64,000 nucleotides of DNA from the NCBI GenBank assembly GCA_012274445.1, contig JAAROD010000090.1, positions 558,001-622,000 on the forward strand. The letters are read 5' to 3'. Position numbers and translations under genes: made by a program. This document shows, piece by piece, positions 22,635 to 34,273 of the stretch. Origin of the DNA: Sclerotiophoma versabilis. Lineage: Eukaryota > Ascomycota > Dothideomycetes > Pleosporales > Didymellaceae. The notes under the pieces were generated by a model. The model saw nothing but the letters and a program-made list of their open reading frames with translations, searched no databases and was not told the origin of the DNA. The stretch's first letter is position 1; each line of letters starts with the position of its first letter.

Positions 22635-23103
22635 ATGCTTGGGACCACACTCAACTATGTGAGTCTTTCACCACATACGTCGCGCTGATTCAAATTCTGC
22701 CCGCACTGTTACATAGGCCTCCTCCGCAACTACTTCCACCCTGCGTAATTACAACGCACCCTCTGCTCGCAGCATTTCAATACCCAACGTGAACCATTAC
22801 GATTTCTTCCTTGACCTACACGAGCGTCTCATTGTAGAAAGACTACAGTCAGAGGCTGAAGATATGGGTTTGACATGCAACAAGACGAGAGATGGTCAGA
22901 TCGGTGTCACGCGCTACCACGTCATGCAATGTAGGCACCGGCTCAGCAGAGATCACAACGCTGCCGGTTGCGGTGCGAATTATCAGCAGCCCGGTAGCTG
23001 TGGACTTTCCGTGTACGAGACGTGCTTGTTAGGTGTGATCGAGGATGACAATAGATGGGCTGAGACTCTGCCGTTCCACGCCGGTATTAGAATTGGAAGA
23101 TGA
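22635..23103 (+). CDS. Weakly supported small protein of unknown function
   Basis: Two segments, 22635-22658 and 22717-23103, joined by an intron with a perfect GTGAGT donor and TAG acceptor, give 136 residues from an in-frame ATG; the frame can be extended upstream to an acceptor-like CAG at 22593-22595. The protein contains NHYDFFLDLHERLIVERL and a C-terminal Cys-containing part with Cys spaced through CRHRL, GCGAN and SCGLS. I do not recognise it. There is no signal peptide. The splice sites and continuous frame are the only support; it could be chance or a decayed gene. Confidence 0.25.
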
Positions 23104-26100
23104 GTTTAGGGTCGAGAATTCGACACTCTCCGGAAGCATTCAACTCCTCAACGGCCTCTGATTCTTCAACACTCGACTCTTCAACGAGACTATGTGGAAA
23201 AAAAACTTGTTCGCAGCGCTGCAGAGGCCCCTAGCGCCAGAAAGCCAAAGTCTCACGCACTGGTACTCCGCTTTTGCGCCCACAACATCACATATTGAGA
23301 GCCCTCTTCAGTCCTAGACCCGTTGGCGCCCCAGATTCACAAGTCAAAGATAAAGAAACGCTCGTCCCTGTTGGGGTTGAAGACCTTGTCAGAGCAACAT
23401 CTGGACGCAGTGTCTCTGTGGCGTCTTCCTGCCACCGCATACGGCCCAGCGCCCTTACCGTACGGCCCTCACACATGTGATGACGGACTCCTTCGCAGCG
23501 ATTCTGATGGCGGTTCTCCTCGCTTGGTCATACTGTAGAGCGCAGTGCTGGTCGGGATCACAACGGCAAATAGAGAATGCTGAAGCGCGCACACACTCAA
23601 GACCAGAAGCCAGATGATTTCAAGATGCAGGTCAGCCTTTCTGACAGGACGGCATACGATGCGTTATGTACCGGTTCTGTAGGCCGTATTGGGAGAAACT
23701 CGACAAGCGACATGACGACTGGCGCATCAACCTTGTTACTGATGGTGAAGTGACTTGACTCAATCATGAGGTAGTAGAAGAGTTGAAAAGGGTGTAGAAG
23801 ACTAACGAGGTGCGAACGTCTCTTGCATTGTTGGGAGGGTCGACCATTGTTCTGCCTTTGTGTCCGGGTTTGCGTGGAATAGTATACCTGGCGTCGTTTG
23901 GCTTCGTTGCGTTGGTGCGTTGTTTCTTGCAAATTCCCATTGTATTCTCTTGTCAATGTTTCTAGGTTAAAGATCGAATAGTGCCGTGTGCGTCTACTAG
24001 TCTTGATCGACATGACTGTGTTCATCCTTATCAAACGTACCGCATTCTGTTCGCCATGTACCGATAGTTGCTGATCGACGATAGTAGGATCTACTGTACT
24101 CTGTGCGCTACGTCAACATATTTGCTGATCGATTGACAGGATGGTGAAGTAATGAGGACCTGTGTCCTTTGAAAAGTAATGGACAGCCTCGGTCAAGAGC
24201 AAATCGTATGATATCTGGCACGCAAGCTCTTGAGAGTGATCGACGCAGCGTCCTTGTACAAGCGCTTGACACTGTACAAACATCACGCAAAGCTGCAGTT
24301 TGGACGAGCTGACACGGACCCAGCAAGTTGCGATGTGCTCCACCGGGATGAAATCCTTCGAACGATGAGAGATGCCGATGCCATGTCTGAGCCCAGGCAC
24401 TCGGTTGACGCGGAGCAGTGACAACAGTGCATAACGATGCGTGTGGGGCACCATCTCGACTGCTCTCCTCTTGGGCACGACTCACAGCCAGTTAGTGACA
24501 TGCTCTGGCCAAGCGATTCTCCAATGGGGTGATGTCTTGTGACAATACGACGTCTTTCCGCTCTTTGAAATTTGGACGCCAATACTTTTTGCACAAAAGG
24601 AGGTTTGCTCCTTTCGGACAGTTACTCCTGGATGCTAACTCGTGGCGTCCCGGCCAAATGTGCCACCGCTCGGTAGGTCTTGGTACTGCCGAGGCCGTTG
24701 CAGTTGTTCATAGTGCTCAAGCAGCAGCTATTGAAGAGATCTCTCAATTGACGATGCTGATGAGGGCGCAAAGGCCACCGGATCGCCAATTGCGCAATGA
24801 AGGATTCTTCTGCCAAGAGTCAACGGAGTGGATTTCCAAGACCGCCAGGAGAACACTTGTCGCAAGATGCCCTTGAGTGGATACAAGCGAAGAGCGGGAG
24901 CTGCAGGTGCAGTACGGAATGAGCCCATGATGCACGTGCCCACGCCACACTTCTAGCACCTGCATCAGCGTCCAGAACGATGTACCACCTACCACGCGCT
25001 ATTGACAGATTCGCGAGATTCGCGCGATTCGTTTCGTTCTCAACACATATTCGGATGCTCTCACACAATGTGGTCTCTGCCTCGTGACGGTGACAATGGT
25101 CGATTACAGAGGGCCTCCGCCGACGTAGGTCCTGTTATAAACTGCCTCTCTTCAACAAAACTCTATTCTCCTCTCAACAAAGAGACGAAGAAGACGCGCA
25201 TCATTTCCATGTCTTGGCGACAAGTCTTTGAAGCCGCGCCAGCACCGGTCACGGCTTTTGGGTCTCCCGCTCGCCACTGCCTGGCCGCATTACTCACGCG
25301 CACCCGGGCTAGACATCAAGGACTCGGAAAGGCCTGTCATCATATCAGTTATGCAGGCCAGCTGCCTCCTGACACACGGCCAAGACTATTCTCTTGCTGC
25401 TGAGGAAGGCACAAGCAAGGCTTCACCACCGCTTCTTGTAGGTTCAGCGGGGTATGACCTCGCGCCATACACAGCAGCTGAGATCTGGCTGCACTTTGCC
25501 GATAATCTGTATAACATCATAACTCTAGTAGAGAAATGACGATATGTTGGAGTGGCTTGAGCGTCCGGGCAACAGAGACTTCCACATGGCGTGTGCAGAT
25601 CTCCTATGATCGCATCTCTCGACCGCGTTGCGACTCTCGAGCCTTTTCGGTATGCATCTTCAGTCTATGTGCAGCAACATCGAAGACACGTCGAAATTGT
25701 TCGCATGCATGGGCGACACGCCACTCATACAAGCCTTTGGAATATGCAGCTCGTGTTCACTTTCAACGGTCTTAGCAAGCGCTTTGGATTCTCATTTCCA
25801 AACCGCCGCCACGCTGTGGCTGGTATTTCTTGATGCTTTGAGTCTTGGTTCGGCGACGATTTGCCGGCTATCTTACCCTTTATGCCTGAAACGCTTCTGA
25901 CAAGCGTTGCTGCAACTGCCAATGGCAGGGCTCAATAATGGAGTTTGGTTCACATGCGGCTAGTTGCATGAGGGCAGGCCTCTTGCTGCCTCTACTAGGG
26001 TTCGATACACTCTTATCCATGTCAGCGTTCAGGGCATCGTCGAAGTTCTCGACCCAATATCTTCCGAGGAAGCACCAAAGCCTCGGGGAAATAACAGAGT

Positions 26101-26781
26101 ATCGGGCAACATGCAGCTACCACTAGGTGTGCACTTGACAGTACGAAAATGCTCGAACATCTAGAAAAATGCGCCATCACTGTCCGCTCTACATTTGCTC
26201 ACACACTTGCTACCGGACTCTTGCTTCCTACTCACGACGACCAAGAGCTTACAACCAACTCTATTAAGGACCGGGACCCAGCTCTAGGCTCCACAGCGCG
26301 CTATCCACTACCCTGTGGCTTGCGGACACCTACCTCCCCGATAGGAAGTCGTCACCAGCGCCGCGCGGACTCAGTCAAATCTCAACTTATAACACTACTA
26401 TGTGTTAGTTTCAAACCTCCGCATCTTGACTACTTCTTACGACACCCATAAGCCCTAATTTGCTACTTTTAGCTCTTACTTTGAGTAGTCCTAAGATTAG
26501 GAGTGAAGCAAAGATTTAGCATTTCTTGCTAAGACGCCAGCTCTCGCTTACCACAGGCGCAGGCCACAGGTCCACTACTTGTCAGCGGGTGGAGGAAACC
26601 CTCAGGTCCATGACACAGGTGATCACAACCACGTTTGAACCCAGGACCCACTTCCCGCTGCATACCAGGGCACCCATGAGCCCCGAGAGCACCTTCTCAA
26701 TCCGCGTTAAGGTTCCACTTGTCTGTCAATTCAAGTCTTTCGTTTACTGCATCTCTCGACAACACGGATACAGATGTTGAT
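23104..26781. other. 3.7-kb gene-poor region
   Basis: Many overlapping frames of 60-140 codons occur on both strands, none with a domain, a signal peptide or splice-supported continuation. A short triplication of an ATTCGCG-like unit is at about 25016-25034. I see no transposon ends. It may be old decayed DNA or long regulatory sequence. Confidence 0.4.
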
Positions 26782-28315
26782 ATGTCACACATCGATGCTC
26801 TGGTACCATATGCTGACCGTCTGCTCACTCGAGATGGCGGCCTTCACGCGCCTCCAGAAGTTATCCTCAGCTGGCCCAAGCCGAATTACATCAATCCAGA
26901 GGATCGAGGATGGAGTTCATCGATTGTGTTGCTCGTAATGCTGGGCATCACTTTTCTCGTGTACGTTGGGCGCATGTGGGCGCGACTAGGTCTAGGCAAG
27001 AACGCTGGACTAGACGACATACTCATGAGTATTGCGATGTTACCGCTATTTGGTCTCACTGTCTCAGCTGTCCTTGGTAAGGCGGTCGCTCCGCATCATT
27101 TTCAAGGCTAACACCAGGCTCAGCTATCAGGACATACGGCTTCCAATGGCACGTGTGGGACCAGACGAAAGAGACGTTGGTCACTGCAAGACAGGTCAGC
27201 TTATGTGTGTACACTCTTGGGAGGGATGCTGATGACGGCCTAGATCACAATGTCAATAGAGATCAATTACATGATCTGTACGACTCTGATCAAGATCTCG
27301 ATTTTATGCTTTTACCGGCGAATCACTGCTTCACTAACCATTACCTTTGTCTATTGGGTTTGGGGATCCATCGTGTTTTGCACTATATACGGCATCAGCT
27401 TCATCTTTCTAATCGCGTTCACTTGCCGCCCGGCATATGGCTTCTTCCACGTCTTCGACATCGCTTGGAGATTTCAGAACGAGTTGATCTGCCGCGACGA
27501 AGGAGCTATCATCGTGTCTGTTGCCGTTATCAGTACCGTGCAGGACTTTGTTATTGCTCTGCTTCCTGTGTTCCTCATCTGGAAACTGCAGATTCCCAGA
27601 ACTCAGAAGCTCGCTCTTTGCGGTATCTTCGGTCTAGGCCTTATGTATGTGCCTGCTCATAATATTGTAAGTCACAGCTGACATGGACAGCACTTGTGTG
27701 TGCGGTATCTTGCGCACGTATTATGCAACATACGTGTACTATTACAGTATGTATCTTGTTTTCTGCTACTTCCAGATACTAAATCGAAACAGCCTACGAC
27801 ATCACATGGTACGCTTATTATGGCTGGATCTGGACAGCTCTCGAGGCCACTTAGCTGTAATCTGCGCCTCTGCGCCTGCTCTCAAGATATTCTTCCGCCG
27901 CTACTTCAGTATGACGACGGTTCGTTCTGACTACGCAAAATCCGGTACTGGCAGTATGCGTACACCGATGCCTGCATCATCGGCAGCGAAACTATCGCGT
28001 GGCAAAGAGTCTACATTCGCCTCGTCTCGAATCACGGCTGGTGGGATATATGGTGACGAAGTGCCCCTGCACGGCATCAAGATCAGTCAGGGGCTGGATG
28101 TCCATGTTGACGAGAGGGACAATGTGTCGCAAGATAGCTTCGCCAGCACAAGGAATCTCACTGCGTTGCCCATGCCAAAAGAAAGTGGCTGGCAAGGCTC
28201 AAGTCAGTGGATTCAAGGTTGTCGCACTGTTTGCGCAGCTCTGCGGCCGTCCAGTCGGGAAAGTACACAAACGAGAAGTCGGGAAAGGGACATCGAAATT
28301 GGCGTAGCAAGATGA
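26782..28315 (+). pseudogene. Second 7TM fungal rhodopsin/PTH11-like gene, frameshifted
   Basis: Exons 26782-27076, 27118-27194, 27244-27644, 27691-27746 and 27793 onward can be joined with canonical splice sites. They encode a family-typical sequence: SSIVLLVMLGITFLVYVGRMW (helix 1), YGFQWHVWD, EINYMICTTLIKISILCFYRR (helix 3), a helix with CRP, VQDFVIALLPVFLIWKLQ (helix 5), LRTYYATYVYYY and YAYYGWIWTALEA. Directly after ALEA the frame hits TAG (27852-27854), while the rest of the family motif (HLAVICASAPALKIFFRRYF and a Ser-rich tail to 28315) continues in the neighbouring frame. One base, probably a C of a CCC run at about 27847-27849, is missing. No intron can repair this. It is either a recent pseudogene or an assembly error. 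The encoded tail would have been cytosolic. Confidence 0.8.
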
Positions 28316-29272
28316 CGAACTTTCATAGCGCAAGCCATCAGCCTAAGCGTCCTAATATTACCTCCAGTTGCCGACTTGTTACCAAACGAAACCATACAAC
28401 ACCTTGCTCTCACAAGCTGTTCGACCTCGAATTTCTATACGAACACATCAACCGGATCACCTCAGCACGCTCGGAATGCTGGAATTCAGTTTCGTTGGCA
28501 TCGGATTCCTTGCAACTCAATGACATCGCCTTTAGCCGCGCCCGTCGGGTTCGCCATTCCGCCATGCCGCCCCTTGTCGCTTGGCTCATCATCAATGGCT
28601 GTGTTGAGGTCTTACTGAATCCCCCATCTAGCTGCTTCCAGCCGTCTCCGCGTTTCAATTTGGCGACGCGTACAATGCATTTTTCTCAGACTGTGCATAC
28701 ATACTGTATAGCGTGCAAAAGGGCATGGCATTCTGTTACGGATGGAAGAGGATATACCCGGTTTACTTCTGCGAAGGCGTTACTCATCTCGGTTCTGGCC
28801 TGGCGCAATGTCTCATCGGCAATATCACCTTGGCGTTTTTCTGTTTGCTATCACGACTCATCAGCAAATTCAGTGTAAAGACTCTACTCGAGCGGCAACT
28901 GCCGGTAGTACTTCCGTCGGCAAGCGGCTTCGGGCGCGCTTTCCGATTCGCCAATGCTAGCTTCCCCAAGCTTCGAGAGCTCCGAGCTCACGGAGGGGTG
29001 TGCGGGGAAGATCACTCGATAACAAGGACGCAAACTTCCTCTTACGAGTGACATAAAGTGCCTGACTGCTTGTTCACGTTATTAAACATACCCTCTTGCG
29101 TTGTAGAAGCACTGCTGCACTATCCTGGTAAGAGCCTGTGAACACCAACACTGTATGTACTCTCAACGGCACTCACGAATGTTATGAACCCCTCTAACGT
29201 TTCGATAGCTTGCAATTTCCTTCGCAAACCTGCCTTCGATAGCCCTCCGAATTTTCAACGTCATCGAACAAA
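28316..29272. other. Intergenic region upstream of nitrilase
   Basis: Frames at 28207-28878 and 28713-29051 carry no recognisable sequence and overlap the preceding gene's 3' end or the nitrilase promoter. Nothing is called. Confidence 0.45.
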
Positions 29273-30535
29273 ATGCCACAGTTCCTTAAACTTGCTTCCG
29301 CGCAAGTCCGCACCCTTGAGACCACCCAAGAAACCCTCCGTGCGCTTGAGGCCACGACGAAACGTGCCGCAGCTCAGGGTGTCGACATCATCCTCTTTCC
29401 AGAAGCTTATCTGGGAGGCTATCCACGCACCTGCAACTTTGGAGCCGCCGTCGGCGCACGCACACCAGAAGGGCGCGAGCAGTTCTTGGCATATTTCCAC
29501 GATGCCGTAGATCTCGGTGACACACCAGCTGGCGCAGGTCAAGACTGGGTGGAAAGGAAACTCGAGCTTCCTCGCGGCAAGAAGTATAGAGGCGATGGTA
29601 TCCGAGAAGAGCTGGAGCGCATTGCACGCGAAACAGGTGTCTTCGTTGTCACTGGACTCGTTGAGCGATGCGCAGGCACATTGTACTGTGGGGCTGTCTT
29701 TGTATGTCCTAAATTTGGTGTGCTAGGCAAGAGGCGCAAGGTCATGCCTACCGGCTCTGAGCGCTTAGTTTGGGGTCAGGGCTCAGCGTCGACACTGCGA
29801 GCCGTCACAACAGAAATCAAAGGTGTCAAGCTGTGTATTGGATCAGCGATCTGCTGGGAGAACTACATGCCTCTCCTGCGACAGAGCCTGTATAGCCAGA
29901 ATGTCAACCTCTGGTTCGCGCCCACCGCAGACGCTAGAGACACATGGGAGTCACTGGTTCGCACTATCGGCTGCGAAGGACGTTGTTTTGTTGTGAGTGC
30001 AAATCAATGCGTCAAGAGGAAGCATCTCCCTAGCTGGATCAAGGGAGGAAAGACGACACAGCAAAATCATAGCGCGCCAGCACAACCCGGAACACCCAAA
30101 GCAGGTGGTGGACGAAGAAAGAGCACCATTGTAGTGACAGAGGAGAGGAATGAGATCTGCCTACCTCTGCGCGATGGCAACAGTGAGCATCGAACAGTCA
30201 ATGGCGAATCAGCTATAGAGTCTGGTTCCTCACCTCTCCGTAACGAGGTTGAGCAACCTCTCAGTCCCAAGCAGATCACGCCAAATCAAGTTGCACCCTC
30301 TTCGCCTGATGACGAAGACTATGTGTCAAGAGGAGGATCCTGCATCATTTCGCCGTTAGGTGAAGTAATCGCTGGTCCTGTCTGGGAGATGGAAGACGAG
30401 CTCCTAATCACCGAGGTAGACTTCGAGGATTGTGAAAGGGGTAGATTGGACTTCGACTCGGCCGGAAGTTATTCAAGATCAGACAGCTTCAGGCTGTCTG
30501 TTGAGGGACTGGATCTCAATCCGCCGCCGCAGTAG
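29273..30535 (+). CDS. Nitrilase (carbon-nitrogen hydrolase) with a low-complexity insertion
   Basis: Single exon, 420 residues, ATG at 29273. Nitrilases hydrolyse organic nitriles to the acid and ammonia. The Glu-Lys-Cys triad is clear: Glu44 in FPEAYLGGYP, Lys156 in KRRKVMPT and Cys194 in SAICWENYMPLLR, the last matching the aliphatic/aromatic nitrilase branch (EC 3.5.5.1) rather than amidases. The core resumes with GGSCIISPLGEVIAGP near residue 355. Between them, residues about 258-350 form a charged, Ser/Pro-rich insertion not present in typical 310-350-residue nitrilases. No signal peptide is seen, so it is probably cytosolic. The nearest neighbours are a small gene (convergent, 120 bp away) and a decayed MFS gene, so no pathway context is offered. 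Confidence 0.92.
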   Translation: MPQFLKLASAQVRTLETTQETLRALEATTKRAAAQGVDIILFPEAYLGGYPRTCNFGAAVGARTPEGREQFLAYFHDAVDLGDTPAGAGQDWVERKLELPRGKKYRGDGIREELERIARETGVFVVTGLVERCAGTLYCGAVFVCPKFGVLGKRRKVMPTGSERLVWGQGSASTLRAVTTEIKGVKLCIGSAICWENYMPLLRQSLYSQNVNLWFAPTADARDTWESLVRTIGCEGRCFVVSANQCVKRKHLPSWIKGGKTTQQNHSAPAQPGTPKAGGGRRKSTIVVTEERNEICLPLRDGNSEHRTVNGESAIESGSSPLRNEVEQPLSPKQITPNQVAPSSPDDEDYVSRGGSCIISPLGEVIAGPVWEMEDELLITEVDFEDCERGRLDFDSAGSYSRSDSFRLSVEGLDLNPPPQ

Positions 30536-30655
30536 CTTATGTGAAAGACTGTATAATATTGTGCTCCTAGTACATTGTCTGACTATTTATATTCTTTCAA
30601 GCGTGCGCAAAAACCTTTCATTTCTCTTCGTATATATCGTGCAGCTCGGCAAGGT

Positions 30656-30964
30656 CTAGTTCATGGGGTGGCCTGATGCACCAGTCATCGTAGGCAGGCT
30701 TGTTGTATCGCCAGCTGAGTTGGTGTCATTCTCTGCGACTGCTCGACCGTCCTTGCCTGTGGGGTCGGTGGGCTTGAAGCCGATATCGTCGGACTTGACG
30801 TTGGCAGTGCCGCTCTTGTCGTCACTCGATAGAGCGTCCTTGACCTTGTCTGTGACTTTGCCTAGGAGGTATTAGTAGAGTTGAGAGGGGGTCTGGGCGG
30901 GAAATGCACCGAGGGGGTTGTTTTTTGAGAGCTTCGAGGCTTGCTCTTCTTGGACACCGGGCAT
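30656..30964 (-). CDS. Small hydrophilic protein, 86 residues
   Basis: Two exons, 30964-30910 and 30861-30656, with a 48-nt intron (GTGCAT donor, CTAATAC branch, CTAG acceptor). The product starts MPGVQEEQASKLSKNN and continues KVTDKVKDALSSDDK, then a Gly/Asp/Thr-rich tail ending GASGHPMN. It has no Cys or Trp, no membrane segment and no signal peptide, so it is likely disordered and cytosolic. The charged helix plus Gly/Thr-rich tail resembles small stress-induced fungal hydrophilins, but this is inference and no family is assigned. The consistent frame across the splice supports it as a real gene. Confidence 0.65.
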
Positions 30965-32808
30965 TGTGATTTTGTGTGGATTTGATGTTTAGGTATGGGA
31001 TGGGGGTTCGGTTCTACTCGATTTGTGGTTTGTGAGTGGAGTGGAGTGTATTTATGAGTATGAGTTCAAAGATGAAAGCAAAGATGGGTCAATGTTCATA
31101 GCTATAAGCTTATTATCTTCATAGTGATGTCAGACATCGCAAGTGTTAATATGACATCAACCTTTGAACGGCCGTAGGGAACGCCACAACATAAGTGGCT
31201 ACGTAAAATGTCCTCGTTAATATCGGAGGCCTAGGTCGAAAGGTATCCATATCGCGCGCTTCTTGAACGCTCGTTGCAAAGCCGGTCGGGACGGTCGGGC
31301 GCTTGTTGTAGACTAAGTATCGTGAAGCTGAAACATCTCTGCCATCAAGCTAGCATCTTGTAAACGTCCGAATCGTCCAAGATTCGAAATCAGGGCTCTT
31401 TGTACACGTTCATGTTCGATGATGGCATGGCTTCTCTTATCTTAAACCTCAATCGGCTGACCCTGGACTCCAATTGACTCTTTACCCCAGAGCACTCGGC
31501 TAATCATCTTCCCGCAGAAGAATCCACCCGCGTCGAATCCACTTTTATAGTCACTGAACATCACGGTTAGCCTCCAACAGTCTCTCTGCCAATTCGAGGC
31601 CAGTAATTCCGCCTTCTGCTTGCCGGCTAGCTTGCTAGAGCACGAGCGGCAGGTTGATGACCACAACGACTAGCGTGCAAGCAAGCCTAGGTCATGCGTC
31701 CTTGCTGCCGTAGAAAGCCTCAAAGATCCACACTCACATGCACCAGCCTAAGTGTACAGGCCCATCCGCTCACCAGAGCTGATCGGTCTAGCTGCATGGC
31801 TCCATGTAAGGGATAGGCAGCTGTGCGAGGTCATACTTCTCGCAGAGTGTAGCCAGCTCAAACAGCTACAAGACCATCATTGTTAGAGGAAGACGCAAGA
31901 GCTTGTACTAGAGCACGCTCTGCACGATCCGCATCGGTCCAGAACTACTTTCCAGCAAGCTGTACACAGTTGCAGGGCAGTCCTGTAAAACGAATGTCCA
32001 GACCCATATAACCTGCTCAAGTATACACTTGGACACCTCAAAGCAGGCGTTTTCTCCACCCACTTATATGTGCACAGTGTCGCCTGTGATATCATCCGTA
32101 ATTCCCTCAGCCTCTATTTTTTAGAATATTTTAGCCCTGACTGCTTGATCTGCGGCAGCATCTGCTATAGCGCGATTGTGTATTGTAGGTCTGTCTGGCT
32201 TATCAGGAAAGACAACAGTGTGAAAGAGCCTTTTAACAATAGCGTCTGTGCCCTAGTAGAAACTGTGTACTCTCTTGAGCTGCGCAATAGAGGTGAAAGT
32301 CGTAAGTCATCAGCAGTAATTGTCCTTACTAGTAAGGCATCTGTAGTTTCCACTGAATGTGCTGTTAATGTTAGAGACAACACTTACCCTGTGTCGCAGC
32401 AGGAGGCCTAGTTCCAAATAGTGGCTAAGTAGCGTAGCAAATGTGCGTTAAAGACCTATAGCCTCTAGAAGTACGTTAAGAGGAAGAGGGAAGGTGAACT
32501 GTATAATTCTATGTACAGGTTGAAGCTGCCTTTTTATAGACAGGTAGAAACAAAGGTGCTTGTTATGTCTAAGACAACGAGCAAGACAACAAGGAAACCA
32601 CCTGTTTAGACATGGGATGGAAGCTGCTTGAAACCAACAATTTTGCTGGATGTTCTTCTCTACTTGTTTTCGTAGTACACAAGCAAGTAGCTTGATCTGT
32701 GGACTGCAATTCTTTACTCGGGTTCACTGATTTTGGATGTGTTTGATGGTCTCATCACAGCTGGAATAACCAGCAACGTGAGCGGAACGCATGGCCCCCG
32801 CGCATAGA
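30965..32808. other. Gene-poor, probably decayed region
   Basis: Starts with the promoter of the small gene. From about 31400 to 32700 the sequence has many stops in all frames. A minus-strand stretch at 31557-31613 reads GGITGLELAERLLEANRDV, which resembles a FAD-binding Rossmann motif but is flanked by stops. The plus frame at 32070-32411 has no recognisable domain. I call no gene; the region adjoins the truncated MFS relic. Confidence 0.4.
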
Positions 32809-33665
32809 TATGGGTCTTCATCTTGAAGGGATCAACACCGCCATCGTCGCCATCGCCGTGTCCTTTATCCTTCTGATCTTGCACCACACGACGAAATAGT
32901 TGAGCGAAGAGGAGCGCCAACTTCCTGTCTACTGGTTGCAGGAGGATATTGTGGAAGATGACTGGACGTCTGCAGAGCAGCAGACGTTTTTCCATGAGCT
33001 GAAGCTTGCATTGATAGACATTAAGACCTGGATGTTTACAATCTTGCTGCTGTCAGTTGTCTCCTCTGCGTCTTTAACGAACTTCCTCCCGACCGTAGTC
33101 AAGACGCTTGACAATCACAACATTCATAAACTCCTCCCGACTGCGCCGCCTTATGTGCTCGCAGTCATCACAATATCCTTGAAGGCGTGGTACGCCAAGA
33201 GAACTGGCGACCGCTTCTGGCACATGGTCTTACCGCTCTGCTTTGGTGTTGCAGCCTTCATCCTGGCCGCAGCCACCCACACTGCAGGACCCAGATACGC
33301 GGCCATGATGCTTATAGTTCCTAGTGTCTACACGGAATACGTCGTGGCCCTTGCCTGGATTTGAAACTAGATTTCTCGACCCGCCCGCTAAACGTGCTGA
33401 TGCGCTCGGATTCATCAATGCGGTTTCAAACACGAGCAGTATCTATGCGAGTTACGTGTATTCGCAGCCCAAGAGCGGCGCACAGCCTAACCTGACGGTC
33501 CTTCTCAATATCAACTGCGCGACCGCTGGCTTTGCCATTATCATGACAGTTGTCATGAGGATCATCTTGGGTAGGTTAAATAATAAATGGATAGAGGAGA
33601 GCACGTCGAGGGTGCAATCAATGCAATTCCTGGTTAGGCACAGGAGCGCCGATTTAGGTTCTTGA
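32809..33665 (+). pseudogene. Truncated MFS transporter relic (anion:cation symporter/Tna1-like)
   Basis: Translation from 32809 gives HLEGINTAIVAIAVSFILL, a TAG at 32897-32899 where family members have Trp, then LSEEERQLPVYWLQED, a cytosolic loop, and helices 7-10 (IKTWMFTILLLSVVSSASL, LPLCFGVAAFILAAATH). After YVVALAWI come TGA (33362-33364) and TAG (33368-33370) and a one-base frame change. The next frame then carries PPAKRADALGFINAVSNTS and SIYASYVYS plus a last helix to 33665. These are the C-terminal half motifs of the fungal allantoate/nicotinate permease type. The N-terminal six helices are absent. TGG-to-TAG and CGA-to-TGA or CAG-to-TAG changes fit RIP-type C:G to T:A decay. Confidence 0.85.
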
Positions 33666-34273
33666 TATAGACCCCTATAATCTAGTCCCTGCAGAACCTT
33701 CCTTCAAACTTAGATACCACCACGTCCCCTGATAATTGACCATGATATGAGGTGGTTGGTGATTGAGTTTCGAAGCCCCAGGCGCCTCGAACCTTCCATG
33801 CACGAACGCGGCTAGCGCCTTTGACCCACTTTTCCAAGGTTCGCGCGTCGCGATCACCGTCATCAAGCATGTGTCAACCTCCTCCATTCCACCCCAGCAC
33901 ATCACGTTATCAGATCACTTTCACGTCCGTACTTTACTCTGGCATAATCAACACTATCGTTCGGCCAAGTTCTGCACTTCTCACTTTCGGATCTGCACAG
34001 TGAACCTGGACTTGGCGCTTCGCAATAGCGTCACATTGAAGATTATCGAAGCGCCTTGTGCACACATAATGCACTCCACGAGATCACGTCTCCCGACTTG
34101 TACAACATCTGCCACAACCGCTTAACCACTTTCGAAGGCCTGGCTGACTGACCGCTTCACTTAATTTGAAAGTCTCACTTACTTGACTGCCACAAAAGGC
34201 AATAACGCGACACGCTAGCAAACGCCACATCTGATATCAACATCGAAGGGTTATAACACGACAAGACGAAAAG
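33666..34273. other. Intergenic region
   Basis: Between the MFS relic and the Cys-rich hypothetical gene. It holds only the downstream gene's promoter; frames at 33763-34125 are unsupported. Confidence 0.45.

Noticed and set aside
23323..26451. Many short frames that might be small secreted proteins
   Set aside because: None begins with a convincing signal peptide or has a spaced Cys pattern; both strands are equally open.
26625..26660. tRNA T-arm-like sequence GGTCCTGGGTTCAAAC on the minus strand
   Set aside because: The T stem does not close on the 3' side and no anticodon or acceptor arm can be built.
31557..31613. Possible FAD-binding Rossmann motif (GGITGLELAERLLEANRDV) on the minus strand
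   Set aside because: Flanked by stops on both sides and no further oxidoreductase motif follows; may be chance or a very old relic.
32070..32411. Plus frame that could be a transposase remnant
   Set aside because: No DDE, reverse transcriptase, or terminal repeat feature can be recognised.
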